In this document: positions 51,447 through 60,059 of the stretch, piece after piece | Layout: each line of letters starts with the position of its first letter | Numbering within the stretch: the stretch's first letter is position 1 | From: a virus | Strand: one strand, 5' to 3' | DNA length: 64,000 nucleotides | Virus record (IMG/VR): IMGVR_UViG_3300027816_000074 | Location: 44,620-108,619 of that record | Program-made: the position numbers and the translations under genes | Notes under the pieces: model-generated | Seen by the model: only the letters and a program-made list of their open reading frames with translations | The model's database searches: none | What the model was told of the DNA's origin: nothing

Positions 51447-53921
51447 TTAAATTGTAAATGGTTGTCTAACTGGCGGTGTTACAGGTACTACAGTTCCTTT
51501 ATTATCTACTACATTTTTCTCACCAGTTTGGTTAGTTTTAGTAATAGCAGCAAGAACATTAGCTTGTGTCTGTTCCCATGTGGGAGGATTATCCGAAGCA
51601 ACTGCAAGAGAAGGTGTAGCAGGAGCTTCATCTTTAAGTTCTTGTATCATTCTTCGTGTCATACTTAATTGCTGTACAAATTTACCCCTAGAAAAATTAC
51701 TAACAATAGTTTGAACTTTATAAAGTCCGCTGTACTCTGCTACTAATTTATCCGGACCAAATTCGTAAAATCCGGTATTTTCATTCAAATCAACTGGTGT
51801 TCTAAAATTTAAAACTAAATCTACTTCGCCACTTTGATAATCTATAGTACCGTCTGCATTAATATTAATTAAGCTTGTTTCTGGTGCAGTATAATTACCC
51901 ATTCCACTATCACCAAGATAGTACGGATCTCCGATAATTTCCATATCAACAGCAAGCATGTCTGCGCCTTCAGTTAAAATATCATGGAACTGTCTGGCGA
52001 TTCGTGTTTCTACAGTTTCAATTCCGCCACCGCCGGCGTTATCAGTACGAGTACTAATTGCATCGTATCTTCGTTGAGTGCCCATTGAGTTATCTGGTAT
52101 CACTGTATTCCCAGTAGAATTTTGTGCTCTTTCTACTGTTTCGTCAACTGCGCCGCTTTCTTGTGTTTGTTTTTTAACATCTTGATTAAGAATACCAGAA
52201 TCAGCAGTATAACTTTGATAAAAGCCTGCGTTAAAGTGCATGTTAAAACTTAAAACATCTAGATTTTTACCGGTAAACACATAGTTGTATTCTTTAATTG
52301 CTTGTTTTTTAAGTTTATCAATCCCTGGAGGAGGTGTATTAGGTGGCATAAATCTACTCGAGTGTACTAGATACGGCACTATCCTATATACTATTATTTT
52401 AGGTTTCTCTCCAGTTTGTCCTAAGTTAGCATCAGTTGATTTATTGTAAACTTGTGTTTCAATTCTCCACCAAGGAATCATTCCTTCATTAGTAATTTGA
52501 TTATTACTAGTTGCTTGTCTAGCATAATCGCTTTGTAAAATAACTTGATTGATTACATTGGTTATATTGCTACCCTGTTTAAATCTAAAATCAGAAGTGT
52601 TTACTGGACTTACAACTCCTGCTCGATTATAATATCCGCTTGATTCATTGTATGCAGCATTATCTTTGGCAAATTCTTTATCAGCTGCTCGAGAACTATC
52701 AAATGCCATCTGAGCTGATCCAATTTTGTTTACTGAGGATTGAGTGTAATATGCAGAATCCCCTCCCTTGCTAATTCCTAATTTGTTTTCAATAGTAGTT
52801 GCAGCACCTACTTGATTAGGATTCGTTGTAGCAGAGGTTGTTGATGTTGTTGATACGTTGCCTGTTGTTTTTAAATCTGTAGGAAATAAAATTACAACTT
52901 CATCAGGAACAGAAACCTGAGCTTGTGTGTCTTTATTTGCAGTTTCTCTAATTCTATCATTTATTTGTTTTTGAAGACTCTTTGGTCCTGATTGCAACAT
53001 TTCTTGTACTGTTGCTCCAGCAATGTTAACTTCTGTCAGTAGCATTGAGTAAGAATCTGCGAACCCTTGTTCGTTCCATGGGTATGCTTCAACTGCATAT
53101 GTTGCACCTTTAGCATCAACTGCCATCTCAACTTCTCTTAATTTTAAAGGAATATATCGAGTAGTTCCTGGTATATTAACTGATGTATTATCGCTGTCTA
53201 CATGCCCTGCAAATTCAATTTTAAGTAAAAAAGGTGCTGTAAGATAATTTTGATGTCCGGCATTTTTAGCTGCAATTTGGATAGCCTGCATAAACAATCC
53301 CATGCTATAAGTTTCTGTAATTTGAAAACTTAATCCAGTAGCATTTGTATTTCCTGTAGTTTTATCAAACCCCATTGCGCCTTCGATACGCAAATTATCC
53401 ATAAAGAAATCAAATTTTCCCGAAGGGTTATTCTGTGTTGTTATAGCTGTAGGGATTCTGTTATCCGGAAGTCCGCTACCGCTTCTAAGGACGATAGTGT
53501 TTGGACGAAATATTCCTTTTCGATATGTTTCATCAGGAAAATTAATTTCTTCATCAGTCAATACCGACAGGGTAAAAATGTAGTTTACTGTAGAGTAAAC
53601 ACCTAAGATGTTAGGAAACGGTGGCGTTTCATTTATAGGAACTATAGTTTTTTCTGCTGCACTGTATTCTGATAACTTTCCAACATCTGCTAACTCTAAA
53701 ATTTTAACATTAGGTAAGGAAGGAATCCCTGGTAAATTATTAGCTGCTATCTGCTTTAATGCATTGCCGCCGGCTGATACTAGATCTTTAACATTTCCAG
53801 AAACTGACAGATTCTTTGCTAGTCCTGTATTGCCTACTGTAGTATTACTGCCAGTTGATGCTGTAGTTGCACCTGGGTAATTAGGGCTTGTATAGCCTGG
53901 AGGGAAAAAACCTGGTGGCAT
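51447..53921 (-). CDS. Baseplate hub-region structural protein
   Basis: 824 residues. It begins with a Pro/Gly-rich leader (MPPGFFPPGYTSPNYPG). A conserved domain follows with YSTVNYIFTLSVLTDEEINF and FFMDNLRIEGAMGFDKTTG, then FQITETYSMGLFMQAIQIAA and PLKLREVEMAVDAKGATYAV. The C-terminal third has MEIIGDPYYLGDSGMGNYTA and KVQTIVSNFSRGKFVQQLSM, reminiscent of gp27-like hub or LysM-associated tail proteins. Its place between gp53 and gp5 supports a hub role. It is much larger than T4 gp27 (391), so the name gp27 is not used. Confidence 0.7.
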   Translation of the reverse strand: MPPGFFPPGYTSPNYPGATTASTGSNTTVGNTGLAKNLSVSGNVKDLVSAGGNALKQIAANNLPGIPSLPNVKILELADVGKLSEYSAAEKTIVPINETPPFPNILGVYSTVNYIFTLSVLTDEEINFPDETYRKGIFRPNTIVLRSGSGLPDNRIPTAITTQNNPSGKFDFFMDNLRIEGAMGFDKTTGNTNATGLSFQITETYSMGLFMQAIQIAAKNAGHQNYLTAPFLLKIEFAGHVDSDNTSVNIPGTTRYIPLKLREVEMAVDAKGATYAVEAYPWNEQGFADSYSMLLTEVNIAGATVQEMLQSGPKSLQKQINDRIRETANKDTQAQVSVPDEVVILFPTDLKTTGNVSTTSTTSATTNPNQVGAATTIENKLGISKGGDSAYYTQSSVNKIGSAQMAFDSSRAADKEFAKDNAAYNESSGYYNRAGVVSPVNTSDFRFKQGSNITNVINQVILQSDYARQATSNNQITNEGMIPWWRIETQVYNKSTDANLGQTGEKPKIIVYRIVPYLVHSSRFMPPNTPPPGIDKLKKQAIKEYNYVFTGKNLDVLSFNMHFNAGFYQSYTADSGILNQDVKKQTQESGAVDETVERAQNSTGNTVIPDNSMGTQRRYDAISTRTDNAGGGGIETVETRIARQFHDILTEGADMLAVDMEIIGDPYYLGDSGMGNYTAPETSLININADGTIDYQSGEVDLVLNFRTPVDLNENTGFYEFGPDKLVAEYSGLYKVQTIVSNFSRGKFVQQLSMTRRMIQELKDEAPATPSLAVASDNPPTWEQTQANVLAAITKTNQTGEKNVVDNKGTVVPVTPPVRQPFTI

Positions 53922-53922
53922 A

Positions 53923-54222
53923 TTATACTCCTAACACTGCTTTTAAACTTGACCCTTTAGGTATATAAATTTGTTTTCCTGGAGTAAAATCAAATATAGG
54001 GTCTTGTAAAATATCTAAATTTCTTTGTATAAAGACCCACCACAATCTTGGAGTGCCGTATAGGTCATAAGCTAATAAATCTGGTCGGTGTGTATATTGA
54101 CTTTCAATGGTATAAAGAAAGTCATCGGGTTCGGCACTTACTGGACGTATTGCTAGTAAATCTAAATAACCATTAGTAAACGATGTAGTAAACCAAGGAC
54201 TGGTAGTAGAATATTTGGCCAT
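53923..54222 (-). CDS. 53: Baseplate wedge protein gp53 homologue
   Basis: 99 residues, about half of T4 gp53 (196). The family core is well kept: YTIESQYTHRPDLLAYDLYG, then TPRLWWVFIQRNLDILQDPI and FDFTPGKQIYIPKG. gp53 staples neighbouring wedges together around the hub. The N-terminal region is short and the T4 C-terminal extension is missing, as far as can be told from one sequence. The ATG overlaps the gp48 stop by one base. Confidence 0.9.
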   Translation of the reverse strand: MAKYSTTSPWFTTSFTNGYLDLLAIRPVSAEPDDFLYTIESQYTHRPDLLAYDLYGTPRLWWVFIQRNLDILQDPIFDFTPGKQIYIPKGSSLKAVLGV

Positions 54223-55172
54223 TATACGAATCCTACAGGGTTATTAACATATTCACCGTTAACAAATTTTTGTAAACTAAATTGTCTAACAGTTTCTCTA
54301 CTGTAAACAGGTTGTAGAGTTATTGTTATCTCACTCTTAGTAGGAACATGTGTTGTTCCCATCGGAGGACCTTGATTAGTTAAAGAAGAACTAGAAGGAA
54401 GAGGTGGTGCTCCAAAGGCTCCGCCAACTATATTATTTTGTAGTCCAGGAATTGACAACGAAGGTCTTGAGCTTGTTTGGGAGCCCGGGGCTCCTACTTT
54501 TGTAGTAATGTAGTTAACATCGGCAGGTAATCCTATTTGAAAACTTTTTACCACCACAGGAATATTCTTAAATACGTAATCTCCATAGCCATTAAGCTTT
54601 AAAATTACAGGAGGATTACCAGCATTTTCACTCTGTCCTGAAAACATTTTTGTAGCACTCCGTAAAAAATGTACCACAGCAAGCCAATACGCTGCCTGTA
54701 CGCCATCTTCGGAATAGAATGTACCTTGAATAGATATCTGATCAACCTTTGAATTTTCATATGCAAAAAATCCAAAGTTTTGATGCACTGGAGATTGATC
54801 GCCGTAACTGGCAGCACCGGACATTGTTATACTAGGAGTATAAGGAAAAATTAGCCCGCCAGCATCAATTAACGGTTTCAGTACCGGACTTTTATCAAAA
54901 AATGTACCTGGCGGTAGGCTAAGACGAACACGCCAGTCTTGTCCATCACTAAAGCTAGCACTTGCTCCGCCAAACGATCCTAGGATATTTCCACCTGGTG
55001 GTAATCCTATACTTCGAAGACTTGATAGTAGCTTTTGTGGGTCGGATATGTTGTTAAGTGCTGCGCCTAAGTTAGCAGCTAGTCCGAGTCCAGCAGAAAT
55101 ACCGGACCCAATAGTTCTTGCAGTTGTACCGGCAGTTCTTGCAATTGATGCCGGATCAAAATTTGTTGGCAT
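54222..55172 (-). CDS. 48: Baseplate tail-tube cap gp48 homologue
   Basis: About 316 residues from the ATG at 55172, preceded by AAGGAG with 8-nt spacing; a longer frame to 55217 overlaps promoter elements and is less likely. Conserved blocks include DWRVRLSLPPGTFFDKSPVL, FPYTPSITMSGAASYGDQSP and QISIQGTFYSEDGVQAAYWL, known from T4-like gp48. gp48 caps the hub and starts tail-tube polymerisation. The protein has a Gly/Ala-rich N-terminus and a Pro/Ser linker near residues 250-270. First gene of the leftward baseplate operon. Confidence 0.87.
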   Translation of the reverse strand: MPTNFDPASIARTAGTTARTIGSGISAGLGLAANLGAALNNISDPQKLLSSLRSIGLPPGGNILGSFGGASASFSDGQDWRVRLSLPPGTFFDKSPVLKPLIDAGGLIFPYTPSITMSGAASYGDQSPVHQNFGFFAYENSKVDQISIQGTFYSEDGVQAAYWLAVVHFLRSATKMFSGQSENAGNPPVILKLNGYGDYVFKNIPVVVKSFQIGLPADVNYITTKVGAPGSQTSSRPSLSIPGLQNNIVGGAFGAPPLPSSSSLTNQGPPMGTTHVPTKSEITITLQPVYSRETVRQFSLQKFVNGEYVNNPVGFV

Positions 55173-55192
55173 TCGACGTTCTCCTTGTCCAT

Positions 55193-55200
55193 TATTTATT
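55193..55200 (-). promoter_or_regulatory. Candidate late promoter box (AATAAATA, minus strand)
   Basis: The plus strand reads TATTTATT; the minus strand gives AATAAATA, 21 nt upstream of the gp48 start at 55172. Its last two plus-strand bases are the first two of the rightward TTGACA box for gene 55. Confidence 0.5.
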
Positions 55201-55227
55201 GACAAAATTAAGTGCATAGTTTATAAT
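55199..55227 (+). promoter_or_regulatory. Perfect-consensus sigma70-type promoter of gene 55
   Basis: TTGACA at 55199-55204, a 17-nt spacer, TATAAT at 55222-55227. The start codon of the late sigma gene follows 20 nt later with AAAGGA in between. The gene for the late sigma factor is thus likely read by host sigma70, and the -35 box overlaps the leftward late box of the baseplate operon. Confidence 0.85.
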
Positions 55228-55247
55228 TTTACAACAAAGGATTCATA

Positions 55248-56075
55248 ATGACCGTAAAAATCAATTATCTTAACAATAAAGACTTATTAGACGAAATACA
55301 CAAATCAAAAAATACATATTCCAGCTATTCTAAACCAGAATATCACAGATATGATATAATTTTACCGCATGTTGACAAAATTAATATTCGAACAATCGCA
55401 GAAGCTAAACGTAACCAAGCGAAAAGACTTGGTCAAATAGAATATGAACGACGTAAAGCTGCCAAGGAAAAAGTAAAACAAGCCGACTGCGAAGTTGATT
55501 ACAAAAAAATTCTGAAAACTGATTTGGTTTTTAGAATCATGACTTACGATCATATTCCATTAAACGCCACTAGAAAAAAGAATCCTAAAACAACTGCTGA
55601 TGGCAGGGACAAAGTAAACTTTCCTCCATTCCAACACTGGAAATTTGACGAAAACGACATACTAGTGTGTGTAGGAAAAAGCCACTGGAAGGGCGATCTA
55701 GAAAAAGGAAAGTTCAGTAAGGATCATGGACAAATAACAAATACCCTAGCCCGAATGTATATTAAACTTTGCGAACGTTACGCCACACGAGGTAATGTTA
55801 GAGGTTATACATACAACGATGAAATGCGCGGACAGGCTATTTTACAACTAACACAGATAGGACTACAATTCGATGAGTCAAAGTCAGATAATCCTTTTGC
55901 TTATTTCACTGCTGCTGTTACTAATAGCTTCGTTCGAATAATCAATATTGAAAAAAGAAATCAAAGTATTAGAGACGACATACTGGAAATAAACGGAATG
56001 AATCCTAGTTATACTAGAACGGGGCAGGCAGAGTATGCTGCTGCTTCAAAGCGAAACGAGGGGTACGATGACTAA
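55248..56075 (+). CDS. 55: Late-transcription sigma factor gp55 homologue
   Basis: 275 residues, longer than T4 gp55 (185). The conserved blocks are FPPFQHWKFDENDILVCVGK, SHWKGDLEKGKFSKDHGQIT, NTLARMYIKLCERYATRGNV and RGYTYNDEMRGQAILQLTQI, followed by NPFAYFTAAVTNSFVRIINI, which corresponds to the sigma region-2-like DNA/core binding part. A lysine-rich N-terminal extension precedes it. gp55 directs host polymerase to TATAAATA-type late promoters, for which candidates occur in this window. It has its own sigma70-type promoter. The last 8 nt overlap gene 47. Confidence 0.93.
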   Translation: MTVKINYLNNKDLLDEIHKSKNTYSSYSKPEYHRYDIILPHVDKINIRTIAEAKRNQAKRLGQIEYERRKAAKEKVKQADCEVDYKKILKTDLVFRIMTYDHIPLNATRKKNPKTTADGRDKVNFPPFQHWKFDENDILVCVGKSHWKGDLEKGKFSKDHGQITNTLARMYIKLCERYATRGNVRGYTYNDEMRGQAILQLTQIGLQFDESKSDNPFAYFTAAVTNSFVRIINIEKRNQSIRDDILEINGMNPSYTRTGQAEYAAASKRNEGYDD

Positions 56076-57081
56076 CCTGTTTAAGAAAGCAGCGTGTTTC
56101 ACTGACATACATTTTGGGTTAAAATCAAATAGCAGCATACACAATCAAGACTGCGAAGATTTTGTAGACTGGTATATTACTAAAGCAAAGGAGGAAGGCT
56201 GTGATACTGGAATTTTTCTCGGCGATTGGCATCATAATCGCAACAGTCTTAATATCACTACGATGGATTATAGCCTTAGAGCCCTTGAAAAACTGGGCCA
56301 AGCTTTTGATCAATTTTATTTTTTTCCTGGTAATCACGATCTTTATTACAAAGATAAACGGGATATACATAGTGTAGAATTTGGAAAGTACATTCCTGGT
56401 ATTACAGTTGTACACAAACCAGTAACCATAGGTGATGTAACAATGTGTCCGTGGTTAGTAGGCGATGAATGGAAAACTATTGGCAAGTCAGGGGGCAAAT
56501 ACATCTTTGGCCACTTTGAATTGCCGACGTTTTTTATGAATGCCATGGTGCAGATGCCGGACCACGGAGACATTAAATTAAGCGATTTTCAAAACTATGA
56601 ATTAGGATTCAGCGGACATTTTCATAAACGTCAGCAACAAAAGAATATGATTTATATTGGCAATGCATTCCCGCACAATTACGCAGATAACTGGGACGAC
56701 GATCGTGGAATGATGGTACTTGAATGGGGTAAGCAACCTGAATACCATACATGGCCAGGGCAACCTACATTTAGAACTACTAAGCTTAGTGACTTGATTG
56801 ATCGTGCAGAAGATATTATACTACCTAAAGCACATCTTCGTGTTAGCTTAGACATTGACATCAGCTACGAAGAAGCTAGTTTTATTAAAGAAAAATTTAT
56901 GGGCGATTATGACATTAGAGAACTTACTCTAATTCCCGAAAAGAAAGAAATTGAAATCAATACCAATATTGATATTCGAGCATTTGAATCAGTAGATCAA
57001 ATAGTGTCCAGTCAACTAGTAAACATAGAAAGCGAGACATATGATTCAAAAGTTTTACTATCAATCTACAATAATCTATGA
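56068..57081 (+). CDS. 47: Recombination endonuclease subunit gp47 (Mre11/SbcD-like)
   Basis: About 337 residues from the ATG at 56068 (GAGGGG upstream), the same size as T4 gp47 (339). Metallophosphoesterase motifs are in order: CFTDIHFG (D13, H15), FLGDWHHNRNS, FPGNHDLYY and FSGHFHKRQ. With gp46 it forms the nuclease that resects DNA ends for recombination-dependent replication. The stop overlaps gene 46 as ATGA, ensuring balanced synthesis of the two subunits. Confidence 0.93.
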   Translation: MTNLFKKAACFTDIHFGLKSNSSIHNQDCEDFVDWYITKAKEEGCDTGIFLGDWHHNRNSLNITTMDYSLRALEKLGQAFDQFYFFPGNHDLYYKDKRDIHSVEFGKYIPGITVVHKPVTIGDVTMCPWLVGDEWKTIGKSGGKYIFGHFELPTFFMNAMVQMPDHGDIKLSDFQNYELGFSGHFHKRQQQKNMIYIGNAFPHNYADNWDDDRGMMVLEWGKQPEYHTWPGQPTFRTTKLSDLIDRAEDIILPKAHLRVSLDIDISYEEASFIKEKFMGDYDIRELTLIPEKKEIEINTNIDIRAFESVDQIVSSQLVNIESETYDSKVLLSIYNNL

Positions 57082-58859
57082 TTAAAATAAAAAATCTAAC
57101 TGTTAAAAATTTTATGAGTGTGGGTAATCAAACCCAAGCTGTAGATTTTGAACGAGAGCAATTAACACTTGTACTAGGCGAAAATCTAGACATGGGCGGC
57201 GACGATGGTGGCAGTCGCAACGGAACTGGTAAAACTACTATTGTCAACGCCTTAAGCTATGCATTATTTGGTCAAGCATTGACAAATATTAAAAAAGACA
57301 ATCTAATTAATAAAATTAACAATAAGAATATGTTAGTTACCCTGTCTTTTGAAAAAGATGGAATAGATTATAGGATTGAACGAGGACGTAAACCTAATAT
57401 CTTAAAGTTTTATATCAACGATGTAGAACAAGAAGGCGATGAAACCGACGACGCTCAAGGAGATATGCGCGAAACGCAAAAAGATTTAGACGATCTTTTA
57501 GGTATGAGTCACGATATGTTTAAACATATTGTAGCTCTTAATACCTACACTGAGCCGTTTTTAAGTATGCGAGCTAATGATCAGAGATCAATTATTGAGC
57601 AACTATTAGGTATAACTCTTCTAAGTGAAAAAGCAGAGTCGCTAAAAGAGCAGATACGAGAAACTAAAGAACAAGTGCAGCAAGAAAACGCAAACATTGA
57701 AGCTGCAAAAAAGTCAAACGAAAAAATTGAACAAAGCATTGCTGGGTTAGAGACTAGAAAGTCAGCTTGGCATAATCAAAGAGAGATTGATTGTCTTAAA
57801 CTAGCTGAAAAAATTGTTGAACTACAGTCAGTTGATATAGAAAAAGAACTAGAGCAACATGCAAAATTAAAAAGTTATGACGAACTGGCAGCAAAAATAA
57901 AAAGTTTAAACAAAGAAAAGGCTACGCTAGAAACTGCAATTATACAGGCAGATAAGACTGTTAAAAAATATGAAAAAGAAGTAGAAAAACTTAAAGATCA
58001 TAAATGTCCATCATGCGAACAAATGCTGCAAGATCACAAGCATGACGAAATGAAAATTTTAGCAGAAAAAAATCTAGAAGATGCGTGTACTTACTTAGAA
58101 AGTGTATCTAACAATTATGCACAGACTGTAAAAGAACTTGAAGAGATAGGTGATATTAACGGCAGACCTTCAACTTTTTACGATACTATTGAAGAAGCAC
58201 TTAAACATCAAAACAATCTTGAAAGTTTAATAGAATCTTTAGGTAAAAGACAACAGGAGACTGATCCCTATACTGAACAAATTGAAGATTTAAAAAATAC
58301 TGCCTTACAAGAAATTACTTGGGATCAAATAAACGTCTTGAATAATCTTAAAGAGCACCAAGAGTTTCTGTTAAAATTACTGACTAACAAAGATTCTTTT
58401 ATTCGTAAAAAAATTATAGATCAGAATTTAGCTTATCTAAACAACAGGTTGTCGTTCTACTTAGACAAAATGGGCTTACCGCATCAAGTAACATTCTTAA
58501 ATGACTTAAATGTAGAAATTACACAACTAGGTCAAGATTTAGATTTTGATAATTTAAGTAGAGGCGAACGAAATAGACTTATACTAGGCCTAAGTTGGAG
58601 CTTCCGAGATGTATGGGAAAGCTTATATCAGAATATTAATCTGTTATTTGTTGATGAACTTATTGACAACGGTCTAGATGCAATAGGTGTTGAAAATGCT
58701 CTTGGCGTCTTAAAGAAGATGGCTAGGGAACGTAATAAAAACATCTATCTAATCAGTCATAAGGATGAGTTAGTAGGGCGTGTAAACAATGTTTTAAAAG
58801 TTATTAAAGAAAACGGGTTCACATCTTATTCTTCAGATTTAGAGATTTTAAATGACTAG
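57078..58859 (+). CDS. 46: Recombination endonuclease subunit gp46 (Rad50/SbcC-like)
   Basis: 593 residues (T4: 560). Walker A is GSRNGTGKTT (residues 45-54), long coiled coils flank the zinc hook CPSC (about residue 311), the ABC signature appears as NLSRGERNRLILGLSW, and Walker B is NLLFVDELIDNGLD (near residue 524). It is an SMC-like ATPase that binds DNA and clamps gp47. A glycine/aspartate-rich insert (LDMGGDDGGS) precedes the P-loop. The 3' end overlaps the next gene by 8 nt. Confidence 0.94.
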   Translation: MIKIKNLTVKNFMSVGNQTQAVDFEREQLTLVLGENLDMGGDDGGSRNGTGKTTIVNALSYALFGQALTNIKKDNLINKINNKNMLVTLSFEKDGIDYRIERGRKPNILKFYINDVEQEGDETDDAQGDMRETQKDLDDLLGMSHDMFKHIVALNTYTEPFLSMRANDQRSIIEQLLGITLLSEKAESLKEQIRETKEQVQQENANIEAAKKSNEKIEQSIAGLETRKSAWHNQREIDCLKLAEKIVELQSVDIEKELEQHAKLKSYDELAAKIKSLNKEKATLETAIIQADKTVKKYEKEVEKLKDHKCPSCEQMLQDHKHDEMKILAEKNLEDACTYLESVSNNYAQTVKELEEIGDINGRPSTFYDTIEEALKHQNNLESLIESLGKRQQETDPYTEQIEDLKNTALQEITWDQINVLNNLKEHQEFLLKLLTNKDSFIRKKIIDQNLAYLNNRLSFYLDKMGLPHQVTFLNDLNVEITQLGQDLDFDNLSRGERNRLILGLSWSFRDVWESLYQNINLLFVDELIDNGLDAIGVENALGVLKKMARERNKNIYLISHKDELVGRVNNVLKVIKENGFTSYSSDLEILND

Positions 58860-59097
58860 TGATATTCACGAACAAATAATTAGAACCTTTATAAAATATT
58901 TTGAGGCGAATCAGCGTTGGGAAACTAAACAGACGCATACTTCAGGCATTGAAGCTAGGGCACTGCTATCTGAAATTAGAAGATTAGCTACAATTAGACG
59001 AGTAGAAATAGGCGAAGTAAGAAAAAACAAACCAAAAATTAAATCACCAAAATACAAACAATCACTTTTACAGGACAAACAAGACGACGAGGCATAA
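58852..59097 (+). CDS. Small conserved protein of T4-like phages
   Basis: 81 residues. The first half is a conserved helix-rich block (IHEQIIRTFIKYFEANQRWE, then EARALLSEIRRLATIRRVEI). The second half is lysine-rich and probably disordered (KNKPKIKSPKYKQSLLQDKQ). The same small gene follows gene 46 in T4-like cyanophages. The basic tail suggests nucleic-acid binding; function unknown. The start overlaps the end of gene 46. Confidence 0.7.
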   Translation: MTSDIHEQIIRTFIKYFEANQRWETKQTHTSGIEARALLSEIRRLATIRRVEIGEVRKNKPKIKSPKYKQSLLQDKQDDEA

Positions 59098-59105
59098 ACA
59101 AGTTG

Positions 59106-59567
59106 ATGTCATGGTATTATCAAAATCAACTTGTTACAGAATTGCCTGAAGACTGTGTGGGATTCGTGTATCTTATCACTAATACAGCTACAGGCAGAAA
59201 ATATATAGGCAAAAAACTGGCAAAATTCAGTAAAACTAGCTATAAAACAGTAACACTTAAAAACGGTACTAAAAAAAAGAAACGCATTAAGTCAAAAATA
59301 GACTCCGATTGGCAAAAATACTATGGCTCAAACGACAGGCTCAATCAAGATGTTACAACATTAGGTCCTGATCGCTTTCTCAGAGAAATTCTCTTTTACT
59401 GTAAAAGCAAGTCAGAATGTAGTTATATTGAAGCAAGAGAACAATTTGATCGTAGAGTTCTCGAAACTGACGACTACTATAATGGCATAATCAATGTACG
59501 TGTAGGCAGTTCACCATCGCTTAGACAGGCTCTTCTAGAACACAATTTAAAATCATCTAACACTTAA
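59106..59567 (+). CDS. GIY-YIG-like endonuclease-domain protein
   Basis: 153 residues from the ATG at 59106; a TTG one codon earlier is possible, and the ribosome-binding site is weak. The N-terminal part has the GIY-like strand FVYLITN (residues 20-26) and YIGKK (YIG, 33-35), then KLAKFSKTSYKTVTLKNGTK with a lysine-rich loop, and EAREQFDRRVL near the middle. This matches small GIY-YIG-like proteins conserved in T4-like phages. No separate DNA-binding domain is present, so a free-standing homing endonuclease is less likely than a repair or processing nuclease. It directly precedes the structured gene-free region. Confidence 0.68.
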   Translation: MSWYYQNQLVTELPEDCVGFVYLITNTATGRKYIGKKLAKFSKTSYKTVTLKNGTKKKKRIKSKIDSDWQKYYGSNDRLNQDVTTLGPDRFLREILFYCKSKSECSYIEAREQFDRRVLETDDYYNGIINVRVGSSPSLRQALLEHNLKSSNT

Positions 59568-60040
59568 GGTTAGCGGGCCAGTTTGTAATACCGCTGTGGA
59601 AAAACCGACGTAAGAAATCGGACACGTAACATATTGATGCACTCCCGTGGAGTTAATCCACTATCCTGAAAAATTGGAAGCGAGTCAGAGGGTTCGAACC
59701 ATATGCCCAACGCATTGATATAGTATGAATGTTAGCATACGAAAAACCGTGCTATAAAAACTTAGACACTAGGAACGAGGTCTAAGGCGCTTTTTAAGCG
59801 TATCGACGTAGGTTGGGAAAGGTCAGAGCCCATTAGTACACGGTAAAAACACCTACTTCCACGTATGGCTGGGGCAACTCACATGAAAATTGGAACCTGT
59901 AGGAGGTTCCGTTTGACCTAAACAATCTACATGAATTTTAAACAGTTATCACATACGTGATAACTTCTAATTATATCATTAAATAAAGAAAAGCTCGAGC
60001 GTTAGCGAAGAGCAGATGAACGCAGTTCATCTTAAATCAT
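59568..60040 (+). ncRNA. Gene-free, hairpin-rich stretch; candidate large structured RNA
   Basis: No open frame of useful length. Perfect stems: AGCGG/CCGCT (59572-59576, 59591-59595); GTGGA/TCCAC (59647-59651, 59657-59661); palindrome GGTTCGAACC (59691-59700); GTATG/CATAC (59723-59727, 59736-59740); CTTAGAC/GTCTAAG (59761-59767, 59780-59786); CGCTT/AAGCG (59788-59792, 59796-59800); GTAGGT/ACCTAC (59808-59813, 59851-59856); GGAACC/GGTTCC (59892-59897, 59905-59910); GTTATCAC/GTGATAAC (59945-59952, 59957-59964); AGATGAAC/GTTCATCT (60014-60021, 60025-60032). G+C over 59581-59940 is about 43% by hand count, above the neighbouring genes. The strand follows the flanking genes. I cannot assign an RNA family; GOLLD, ROOL or a degenerate intron are possibilities. 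Confidence 0.6.
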
Positions 60041-60059
60041 TCTAAATAAATAAAATATC

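Noticed and set aside
59683-59711. tRNA- or tmRNA-like T-arm (GGGTTCGAACC) in the structured region
   Set aside because: The motif is a 10-bp palindrome and does not form a 5-bp stem with a 7-nt loop. No acceptor stem, anticodon arm or CCA end can be placed around it.
59640-59740. Group I intron core (TCAGAG near 59685 and GATATAGT near 59717)
   Set aside because: The pieces resemble parts of the R and S elements, but a convincing P7/P3 pairing is not found, and the flanking genes are complete and unrelated rather than split exons.
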